Shown here piece after piece: positions 55,329-63,681 of a stretch of 63,681 bases of DNA. The position numbers and the translations under genes were made by a program. Source of the DNA: Halocafeteria seosinensis (Eukaryota; Sar; Bigyra; Bicosoecida); assembly GCA_001687465.1 (NCBI GenBank), contig LVLI01000027.1, forward strand, positions 1 through 63,681, in the 5' to 3' direction. How positions within the stretch are numbered: the first letter of the stretch is position 1; every line of letters starts with the position of its first letter. The notes beneath the pieces are model-generated. The model made no database searches. It had not been told where the DNA came from and worked only from the letters and a program-made list of their open reading frames with translations.

Positions 55329-57289
55329 CTAGCAGGTACAGTCTGCAGGAGTTATTGTATCCAAGTACTCCTCTTCACTGCTGTCCCAATCATCAAGGGC
55401 ACCTGCCGAGCCCGGTTGCTGGTTAACAACAACATTGTCCTCTTCATTTTCGCCTTCGATGTCTATCAATTTGCGCAGGAATTCCTCATCCTGCTGTGGT
55501 CCCCGTTGAACTGTTCGTGATTCCTTGTTACCTGAATATTCGTCTATGGCTGTAACATGCAATACACCCTTGCGATCCAACTCAAACGATACACTGATGG
55601 AATACAAATTTTCTCTTGGCAGCAAATCCACCAAGAGCCCAAATGATAATACGATACGGTTGTATTCCGTATTAGCGCTTTCTCCTTCAAAAACTCGAAT
55701 TGCGACGGACTCTTGCCCGGCCTTAAACAACTGCTGTTTCCTCACGGGAAGAAGAGTATTTCTCGGGATCAAAACATTCATCACTCCTCCTGTAGTTTCA
55801 ACGCCTAACGATAAAGGAGTAGTGTTGCATAATGTAATACATTCTTCTTCATGTTTGTTCAGAAATTCACCCTTCACAGCAGCTCCATACGCGAGGGTTT
55901 CAGCGGGGTCGACTTCTGCTGGAAAGGCGGTGCCGCCAAAGTAGTCACGCAGCATGGTTTGAAGGCCGGGAATACGTGAAGATCCACCCACAAGTATAAC
56001 GCGGTTGATATTCTCTCTCTCTAGGCCTGAAATAATTACTGCTTCCTCCACCGTCCTCAGCATGCCCTCAAAGACGTCATGCGCTGTTCGTTCCAAGTCT
56101 CTACGAGAGAGTATAGCAACGAAATCAGTTCCGTTGTAAAACGAGTGTAACTCTAGTAGTGCTTCTCGGATACTGGAAAGAGTATGTTTCAGTCTTTTAC
56201 ATTCCAGCCGTAACTCCTGCAGTTGAGCGAGTTGCTGTGAAATGTCTTGCCCTTGGTAACGGAGGAACCTATCGACGAACTGCTGAAGTAGGCGTTGGTC
56301 AATCAAGTCTCCGCCAAGACTGACGTTGCGGCTCGTAGACAGAATCTCAACAGCAGCAGAATCACTTTGCACTATGCTTGAATCAGTACTGCGTCCACCA
56401 CTATCAAAAATCAGTGCATTGACCCCGTCGGATCGGTCGAGTCCATATGCCAACGCGGCCGCGATGGGATCATCAAGAATCCTTTCAATATGAAGACCCG
56501 CTGTTGCTGAAGCATGCTTTAGCGCGTTCCTTTGCTCATCCGTGAAATATGCCGGCACAGTTATGACCGCCTTCTGAACAGTTTGCCCCAGATAGCTCGC
56601 AACAGAATCTCTCATTGCCGATAATAAGACAGCCAATACTTGCTGAGGAGATACTCGTGACAATGACCCATCTCCATTCTTGTCTACCTGGCAGTAGAAA
56701 AAGTCATTGAAGAGCGAATCCACTCCGAAACCAAATCAGCATGCCAGCGCATATCCCGGCTTACCTCGATATAGGGCATGCCGTCTTGGTTGACAATCGT
56801 GTACGGCACCCTCTTGATACTCTCCTGGACGATTTCATCGTCGAATCTGCAGAGTTCAATCTCATCGAGTTCCTCTGTGTTTCCTTGCTTCATCACAGAC
56901 TCTCACAGCCCACCTACCTGAGACCAATCAACCTCTTCACGTCAAAAACTGTATTGTTGGGGTTCAGAATCGCCTGATGCTTCGCGGCCCGTCCTACCAG
57001 CCGCTTGCCATGACTCCAAGCGACGTACGAGGGGATCCCTTTCATTCCGTCCTTGTTGGGGATAACTCTCACTTTCCCATTCTCGGAGACCGCCACATAC
57101 GAGTGCGTAAATCCAAGGTCAATGCCGACTATGGGCTCTGGTTCCAGCGTCTCGACAACAAACTCGGCACTCACTGCATTCAACAAGTTCAGAGCGTACG
57201 TAGGGCACATAGCAGCCTGACACCGTCATACCTGAACATATACTGTACAGCAAGCAAGCGCCGTATACCCATGGAATCATCCAATGCAT
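55329..57289 (-). CDS. Divergent secretory-pathway Hsp70 (BiP-related)
   Basis: Four exons, 57289-57232, 57173-56918, 56846-56765 and 56687-55329, encode 584 residues. A signal peptide (MHWMIPWVYGACLLYSICS) precedes the ATPase domain: GIDLGFTHSYVAV, IPSYVAW, NPNNTVFDVKRLIG, ITVPAYFTDEQRNALKHA, DDPIAAALAYGLDR, ILVGGSSRIPGLQ. A substrate-binding beta domain follows (TPLSLGVETTGGVMNVLIPRNT). Oddities: phosphate loop 1 reads DLGFTHS where Hsp70s usually have DLGTT, and loop 2 reads FDSGGRSTDSS where FDLGGGTFDVS is usual. The alpha-helical lid is missing, and the protein ends in an acidic tail and PADCTC with no KDEL-type signal. It may hydrolyse ATP poorly or have a specialised role. The start is the ATG giving the signal peptide. 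Confidence 0.88.
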
Positions 57290-57636
57290 AGCGTCTGTGA
57301 AGATTACACCCAACTGCGTCTTTTAATGACGTATTTGCAACATCTCCTCACAAACAACCCAGAATGACTAGAGTTTTATATTAGGTGTGTGTTTGGTGAA
57401 AACAAAGCATTCGATTCATGAACCACTAACTTCCAGCCTCATCCGCATCGTGCACTTCACTTCCATGCGGACGTTGGACCTCGTTGGTGAGTGGTGAATG
57501 GACTTGTAAAATTTCTAATGGATTGTTTCAGTGTGAAAATGTTCTTATTTGCATGTAGTGACTGCCATTGTTGGATAGTTGATATTGGTGTCGTTTTCCA
57601 ACGACACTGGCTGATTTGGCCACGGTCAAGTGAATA

Positions 57637-58988
57637 ATGGCTCCATCGGACCTCCATGAGAAGTATACGAAACGTGTGTGCTGCAAACTGCTTTGTCCTA
57701 TTTCAGACTGCACGGAGGTAAGTCATAAGTGCGGAGCTTTCAACTCGTAGAATACCCCCTGCATGGTGGTTCTATGGTTACGCAGGTAGAGATAGAACAA
57801 CAGCCTGAGCATTTAGCAGCCGTGTTGAAGCCTCATAAGTGTAGTATATACTGTTTACCCTTTCCTTGTATTGGATGCTGCTGTGGAATCTGCTGTCATA
57901 CGATTGATGTATGTCTGCCAATTGAATAGGGTGTGAATTTGCCCGTAGCTATGGTTGCGTTGCTTGGGACCGCAGGTGCATAGTAAGCCAAGCGAGCTAT
58001 CAGGAAGGAGAATTATGTATTATTACCACTGACTTATTGAATTGCAAAGCAGGTCTGGATAAGCAAGGAAATCTTCGTATAAGCCGTCATGGTATTTGTA
58101 GTACTCAGGAAGAAACACATGAAGATATCGTCAGCATGGGGCTTAACTTAGGCCTGCCCCAGATGTTCGGGGTTAGTGCTATGCGTGAGCATTTCAGTTT
58201 AGTCCGCCAATATGGTGTTGCTATGATTCCTTTGGAAACTTCATGCGTTGTGTACTTTCCAGGCACGCCGGAGTCATGCTCCAGCGTTTGAGTATTTCAG
58301 ATCAGACGGAACAACAATCCCGCTAACTGCTGGGAACTGCGCGCCAGAAGTCAATAGAGTACATGAGAAGCAAAAGTTGAGCGGTATAATCAATGAATTC
58401 TTAAAAGAGCGGAGAACTGGTAAGTCTTCATTCCAAAGCCTTGTTCTGGAATCTTCTGTCTTCCCACAGTGTTAAGGCTGACTTATTCCAGATGTCGGAC
58501 AGGCGACTAATCCTAACGAACAAGTTCAAACGCTGTTATCGCAGCTTGGGGGTGCTCAGTTTGGAGCAGCTCAACTTAGAGCAGCTCAACTTGGAGGTGT
58601 TCAGTTTGGTGCAGCTCAATATGGAGGTGCTCAGTTTGGGGGTGCTCACCAAGGAGTTGGGGCGGCACAACAAGGAGGAATTCACCAGGCTTTGGCAATG
58701 CAACTAATTTCACAGAGCCGTAATCAGCAGCCTACATGGCAAGCTTCAGCTCCCCAGATGGACGATGCCGGGGGAATCGATATGAGAACATTCGCCAATG
58801 CTTCCGTTCCGGTTGTGTCTTCGTCAACAACCTCACCAACTCCAGGTTCTGCAGCGGAATCCTCGATCCCCCACGGGAACATATACCACAGTGATGAGTC
58901 CGCGAGGGATTACACCGATAACTCGCAGAGTCTCCCGTCGTCAACTCCTTACATGCCCGATGAACCTCCACCATCCTACCAAATTTAG
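57637..58988 (+). CDS. Tandem-array gene A: unrecognised Cys-rich protein with PPxY tail
   Basis: Six exons: 57637-57717, 57786-57908, 57976-57982 (7-nt microexon), 58053-58171, 58263-58419 and 58492-58988. They encode 327 residues. Exon 1 encodes a Cys motif, CCKLLCPISDC. Exon 2 ends in a hydrophobic Cys-rich stretch (CLPFPCIGCCCGICC) that could insert in a membrane or be acylated. Exons 4-5 encode a compact region with beta-type segments (LRISRHGICSTQEETHEDIVSMG) closing in a helix (GIINEFLKERR). I guess a PH-like fold, unproven. Exon 6 has a degenerate five-residue repeat (A-Q-F/L-G-G), then a Ser/Thr-rich part ending in PDEPPPSYQI, a PPxY motif that in other proteins binds WW domains. It is the most divergent of the first three copies. 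Confidence 0.75.
57976..57982 (+). other. 7-nt microexon, gene A
   Basis: GTGCATA sits between acceptor GACCGCAG and donor GTAAGCC. It supplies Val-His plus one base of the following Ser codon and is the only way to keep phase between exons 2 and 4. Confidence 0.75.
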
Positions 58989-59960
58989 ATATCTTCGCGG
59001 GTCCATGTCCCGGGTGCCTTGCTTATTCGAGAACAAGGGGATGCATCGTACTGCTACAGCGCTAGTCCCATGGTTGTGAATGAATTAAAGAAACCATTTA
59101 GTCAGTGGTCACTGAATGCTTGCTTCAAGTTCAGACGAAGTCAAACAACTTAGTTAGACCAAATACTACGTTAGCTTGTCGCTGTGCCACGTGATTCCCG
59201 TTTTACAGTTTCGCGGATGATATGCGATCGAAAATTCGCTAAAAATAGCCAATGTTTGCCGATTTCTTTCTTCCGGTTCTACTTTCTTGCTTTTCTAATT
59301 GTGGTTTATTTTCTAAATTGTGTTTTCTGCTTTCCAAGCGATCCCAGCAGGTTGTTGGTGATAGGACTAAAGTTACACCATATCTCTTATCTGACTGAAC
59401 TTCGAGAGAAATTGTCGGATGAACTTGTTTCATAAATTAAGTGTCGGAGAAACAGAAACGAACGAAATTTCACACCTGCTTGAGTGAGAATTGGTAACTA
59501 CAGTGGGAGCTCCTCTACTTGGTATTTCCATTCCAAAGCTGTGATGCCGAAAACACAAGCCCTCCCCGCGCGATTATGGCCATTTTTCGATTCGAATGAG
59601 TATGCTACCACTACTGGTAGAGGTGTGTCATAGACACACACACACACGTGTGACAGATACCAGGTAGTCTACACTGGCTTGTACGTTGTACTGGTACCAA
59701 CTGCGCGAGTCAACTGCGAGTTAATCGGAGTGTGCGACGCTGTTTTATCCTTTCCCGTGTAGTTTTGTCTTCACTGTTGGTTTGTTAAACTGCTTCACTC
59801 TCTTAGTAGCATTCCTATTACCCCCGTTGGGGGACTCGAGTGGATAGCTGCCAGCAGGCTGTAGCGTAAGACAGCCGGGGTCCTCGCTGAGCTTCGAACG
59901 TATCTCGTACGGTACGGACTTGATACCTCTATCACAGGCATAAAAACAAAAAAAAAGAGG
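58989..59960. other. Spacer between array genes A and B
   Basis: No gene seen. CACACACACGTGTGACAGATA at about 59640-59660 resembles the 5' end of the 128-bp dispersed repeat (GTGACAGATA). A short CCCCC/GGGGG hairpin lies near 59821-59835. The rest is the 5' flank of gene B. Confidence 0.45.
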
Positions 59961-61301
59961 ATGAGCTACAGAGAACTAAAGGAGCAATATAGCAGTAATG
60001 TCTATTGTAAAATGCTCTGCCCCATTTCCGATTGCTCGACGGTAAGCTTTGCATTCACGAGTGAGTGTATGTATGGCGCACCATGTACTGTGGTACTGTA
60101 TATATATACTACCTATGACAACAGTTGTACGTACCAGAGGGGCAAGACTTGGAAAATGGAGAGGAATTCTCGTTTGTTGTAAAGCCTGACAAGATTACGC
60201 TCTATGTTGTGCCATTTCCATTGATCTCCTGCTTCTGCGGACCATGCTGCTGCCGATCCTTCGACGTACGTAGTACTGCGTGATGATTCCTTCTTTATCC
60301 TTCCTAACGCGTTTCTACTCTTGCAGGTACATAGTAAGTGGGGAATGAGTAACCATGTTGTTCATATTGCCTTATGAATCCGCCCCCGGTCCAGGCGTCT
60401 CGAAGGATGGAGTGCTTCATGTCTCTCGGTATGGTGTCTGTACTAGCAGCGAGACGAGGTACGAAGACATAGTGGGCATGGATACTTCGGTGACGTACAA
60501 TGATGGCAATACGCTCGTGAGTAGAGAGTGGACAAGAACATATGTTAAGTTAGGGATCTTCATCCCATATCGGTTTTTAATGTATCGCTTGCAGTACAAA
60601 TTCAAGTACAAACTTTCGGACGGAGCTGACGGCATCTCTTTGAATACTGGACATTCCAACATTGGTGTTGGTGAGAAGCAAGAAGCCATGCAAGCAGTAA
60701 ACACATTCTTAAAGCAGAGGAGAATGGGTATGTATTTTGCCGCGGGTCCCCGTCGTGTCACTGGCCTCCTATTCGTCGATGTCTCTCCGATGCAGCGAGT
60801 GGTGGAGCAGCGCTCTTCCATACAGACCAGATGGAGTTGCTTTCCTCTCAAGTTTCTCAAGCTGTGTTGATGGCTCAGCAACAGAATCCAGCGGCGACGA
60901 ATATGGCGGGCCANCAACAACCAGGAATGGCCATGGGTGCAAATGCACAAGGACAGGTTCCGCCCCAGTTTCTTCATTTGCTACAACAGCAAAATGCGAT
61001 GGGTGCTCCACAGCAGTCGCCAATGGGAGCCAATATGCAGACTCAATTTACTGGAAACAGCGCATCAAATCCCACTCAGCAGTATCAGCAGCAACACCAT
61101 GGCAGCTCTCAGTACGCGAATCAGGGCAACAATGCCTTCTACACGGAAGGAGGGTATACGCAGCAATATCCTTCCGATGTAACCTCAGAACCAATGGCTT
61201 CTCCGCACAATGCTGACTCGACCTACACTGACAATTCGCAAGGCCAAACAACATCATCAGCGTACCAGCCCGAGGAGCCGCCCCCTTCTTATCAGATTTA
61301 A
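59961..61301 (+). CDS. Tandem-array gene B: unrecognised Cys-rich protein with PPxY tail
   Basis: Six exons: 59961-60041, 60125-60265, 60327-60333 (microexon), 60395-60516, 60595-60727 and 60796-61301. They encode 329 residues. The N-terminus reads VYCKMLCPISDC. Exon 2 gives LYVPEGQDLENGEEFSFVV, then the hydrophobic Cys segment FPLISCFCGPCCC. Exons 4-5 give VLHVSRYGVCTSSETRYEDIV and YKFKYKLSDGADGISLN, then the helix EAMQAVNTFLKQRR. Exon 6 is Gln/Asn/Met-rich and ends TYTDNSQ, then PEEPPPSYQI, almost the same end as gene A. One unresolved base lies at 60914 in exon 6. A membrane-linked adaptor for a WW-domain partner, such as a Nedd4-type ligase, is an inference from PPxY only. Confidence 0.8.
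60327..60333 (+). other. 7-nt microexon, gene B
   Basis: GTACATA sits between acceptor CTCTTGCAG and donor GTAAGTG. It encodes Val-His plus one base, as in genes A and C. Confidence 0.8.
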
Positions 61302-61830
61302 TATCCTGATTGCACATGAAGAGCTAGGGCGATAACGGTTCACGACTTAGTCGACACTTTCTTGAATTTGAGATAAGTATGGCACCTTGGAAAACTCACA
61401 GCACTTCAAAACAATAGTGAAACAGTTGCCAGCACTGCAGATGCTCAGCTGAACGCATCTGAGAGTATTTCTGGCGGCTGCCGATCACGCAGTAATAAGA
61501 AATGCCAACACATTTTGCTGAACCATCGTTCCTTTTTTTTCCCGACCACCGTGTTTTTTTTTGGTTGCATGTGAACGTGCGACCGGCACGAGAGGACGCA
61601 AGGAAACCAGCGTCCCAGGGAGCAGCAGGCACCATAGCTCTGATGACTGTATGCGGGTTGTCATACTATTCAATTCTTTGGAAAAGACATTTGATTTCTC
61701 CATTGGAGTGAAGCACTGGGGCCAGAATATCTCCGTCTCCACGGCACAAAGCACTGCTGAATACATGCTGCCCAGAAGCAGCTGTCAGTGAGTGTACGAA
61801 TCCTAGGGTGTTGGGTGTAGAAGCGCAGGG

Positions 61831-62908
61831 ATGACGACTTCAACAGAATTGCGGCAGTATTATAGTCGCTGTGTCTACTGCAAAATGCTCTGTCCCATAT
61901 GGGACTGCTCTACTGTGAGTCGGACCGGACAATTGAGGCGGCATGTAAGGAGCATTTTTGAGCACGATGAACGATGTACCTGCAGGTTCACATACCCGAG
62001 GGCCAGGACTTGGTCAACGGAGAGGAATATACGTTTGTCATAAAGCCTGACAAGACCTTGCTTTGTTGCGTACCGCTTCCCCTAATTTCAGTCATAATCG
62101 CGCCTTGCTGCTGTACTTCTTTCGACGTAGGTACCTATCTAGAGAGTCTTGGCACTACACGTTCACACGTTTTCGAAGTTCTAATGTCTTCTCGTGATGC
62201 ACACTACAGATACATAGTAAGGCGGCGTCTAGTTTTTTCCTAAATCTAGTTTTGGACCCAGACGCTCCCTCACTGATGCTGATGCGCAGGCGTCTCGAGC
62301 GATGGACAGCTCCGCGTGTCCCGATATGGAGTATGCTTTAGCAGAGAAAAGGTGTACGAAGATGTTGCAGGAATGGATTCATTCGACAGGTGTGGCGAAA
62401 GCAATCGGCTGGTGAGTAATTACCTAATCAGACCGGATGTCTGCCAGCTTCGTTTGTTTATGTACTTCTAAAACTAGTGCATCACTGATCGCTGCAGTAC
62501 AACTTTAAGTACCGGTATTTGGATGGAAGTTTTGGGATCGCCTTGAATTCTAATTACTCAAACGTTGAAATCGGGGACAAGCAACAGATAATGGAGGCCG
62601 TGGAAGGTTTTTTGAAACACAGAAGAAGGGGTACGGACCTTTCAATTGTCCATATCCAGCTCCTCCTGCAGCATTTGTTTTTCCACGCAGCCGCTGGTGG
62701 GCAGGCACTTACCCATTCGGATCGAATGGAAGCTTTAACATCTGGCGTTTCTGTGGCTATGTCAATGGCACAACGGAACGCTGCATTACTGAACAACATC
62801 CACGAACAGTCAGAACAGTCAACGGCAAGAAATAAGCAAGGATACGTCCCCCCTCAGTTCTCGGGTCTGAACAAACAGCAGAGTAGCACCGAAGACCCCG
62901 ATCAGTAA
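61831..62908 (+). CDS. Tandem-array gene C: short family member without PPxY tail
   Basis: Six exons: 61831-61914, 61986-62126, 62210-62216 (microexon), 62290-62411, 62498-62630 and 62691-62908. They encode 234 residues. Exons 2-5 have exactly the same lengths as in gene B (141, 7, 122 and 133 nt). The Cys motif reads VYCKMLCPIWDC. Exon 2 reads VHIPEGQDLVNGEEYTFVIKPDK and ends in a hydrophobic Cys segment. Exons 4-5 read LRVSRYGVCFSREKVYEDVAGMD and YNFKYRYLDGSFGIALN. Exon 6 starts like gene B (GGQALTHSDRMEALTS) and keeps GYVPPQFSGL, then stops early. The tyrosine/PPxY end is absent and is not found in the downstream DNA. AATAAA at about 62951 could be the polyadenylation signal. Confidence 0.8.
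62210..62216 (+). other. 7-nt microexon, gene C
   Basis: ATACATA sits between acceptor CACTACAG and donor GTAAGGC. It encodes Ile-His plus one base of the next Ser codon. Confidence 0.8.
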
Positions 62909-63334
62909 AAGATTGATTGTGATGTTGTGTTAGTAAGTACACCGTCTTGCTAATAAACATAAATGGATGGATGTGACAGATTCCCGGGGGTCTCATTCCC
63001 TCTCATCACATGCCAATTAAGAGGTAGTTATATAAGCATGAATACGTTTGATAGATAGTCAACCACCCAGAAAGACCTCTTACACTTAACCGGTATGTTA
63101 AGCACCATAGTAGATAGTATACTACCAATGGTACAACTTGATACACACGTGTCACGCGACCTCAAGATGCGAATCAGTCGGAATATCCATATCAACTACA
63201 GTAAAACCTAGCGGATTGGAAGCGCATCCAAGTTTTTTGCTTTTTTATTGTTGCTGTCGATGGATGCGTATGGGAAGGGAAGTAGGTATACACTGTGGCT
63301 CCGGCGGAAAATTGAATCTCCGATCTTGAAAATT

Positions 63335-63412
63335 ATGGTCCATGCAACGAACGACAAATATAGGAGCTGTAGCTGCTGCAAGATAATATGTCCCATTACG
63401 GACTGTAATAGC
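63335..63412 (+). CDS. Tandem-array gene D: first exon of a fourth member (partial)
   Basis: ATG at 63335 opens 26 codons ending at a GTATGT donor. The Cys motif SCCKIICPITDC matches those of genes A-C, with the same exon end position. The remaining 270 bases hold no clear second exon; a segment near 63491-63530 reads VTIGEEQERVIARM, loosely like gene A exon 2, but lacks a clean acceptor. It may be a decayed copy or a gene that continues beyond the window. Confidence 0.55.
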
Positions 63413-63681
63413 GTATGTTTATAATGTCCGATACGCAAGTACTCGTGCAATGTTCCATATTGGGCTCATGTGACGTGGCCTGAGTGACTGTCACTATCGG
63501 GGAAGAGCAAGAAAGAGTTATCGCAAGAATGATCTAGCGAAAGCGCAGATGCACGAGACGGAACATAGATATATCGTATAGGATACACCTGAATCAAATT
63601 TTGCAATAATACGTTCATTCAGAAGCGTCGCTGGGCTATCGAGCAATGAGTGGACGTTCAACAGACACGGTGGTCGGAAAA
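63413..63681. other. Right edge, no clear feature
   Basis: This is intron or decayed sequence after the first exon of gene D. No further exon can be supported before the window ends. Confidence 0.4.

Noticed and set aside
1..63681. Possible tRNA, rRNA or CRISPR loci
   Set aside because: I looked for tRNA B-box-like GGTTCGA patterns. The few partial hits (for example near 54431 and 59891) lack a cloverleaf context. No rRNA blocks or regularly spaced repeats were seen.

Overview
This window is a piece of a eukaryotic nuclear genome. Genes are split by GT-AG introns. I could place 62 introns; all are 58-107 nt except two first introns of 208-209 nt. There are no bacterial-style operons. Genes are dense and lie on both strands, often tail to tail, with stop codons as close as 24-32 nt. 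I cannot assign the lineage. There is a mitochondrial respiratory subunit, a sterol isomerase, and a protoporphyrinogen oxidase that reads like the animal/fungal type. I see no plastid gene. Together these fit a protist or other simple eukaryote. Single N characters at 34112 and 60914 mark imperfect assembly.

Layout. 1-3.6 kb is repeat-rich and decayed: a tandem 58-codon Ser/Thr-rich repeat at the left edge, small unassigned ORFs, and a broken leucine-rich-repeat gene. 3.8-6.6 kb is a secreted GH65 glucosidase (minus strand). 7.6-9.1 kb is an ankyrin protein (minus). 10.3-13.3 kb is a secreted GLUG-repeat protein with a Ser/Thr-rich tail (minus). 13.6-16.0 kb is a CIR1-like splicing/corepressor protein (plus), tail to tail with protoporphyrinogen oxidase (16.0-17.6 kb, minus). 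17.6-20.3 kb is mostly non-coding. 20.6-32.8 kb is one 4060-residue adhesion-receptor-like gene: Cys-rich, cadherin, IPT/TIG and multi-pass membrane regions. 33-35.5 kb is non-coding and carries the second copy of a dispersed repeat.

35.6-54.8 kb is a housekeeping block: eIF5, KIN17, a cyclin K/T-type protein, CCT6, coatomer beta-prime, a small cytochrome c oxidase subunit, GMP reductase, a kinesin-1-like motor, and the sterol isomerase EBP. 55.3-57.3 kb is a divergent secretory-pathway Hsp70.

57.6-63.4 kb is a tandem array of four related genes that I do not recognise. Each has an N-terminal Cys motif, a hydrophobic Cys-rich segment, a conserved 7-nt microexon, a compact domain that I guess is PH-like, and a Gln-rich tail. 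In two copies the tail ends in a PPxY peptide. This array is the best candidate here for an undescribed system. A 21-bp motif shared by two divergent promoters, at almost the same distance from the plus-strand start codons, is the most interesting regulatory signal.
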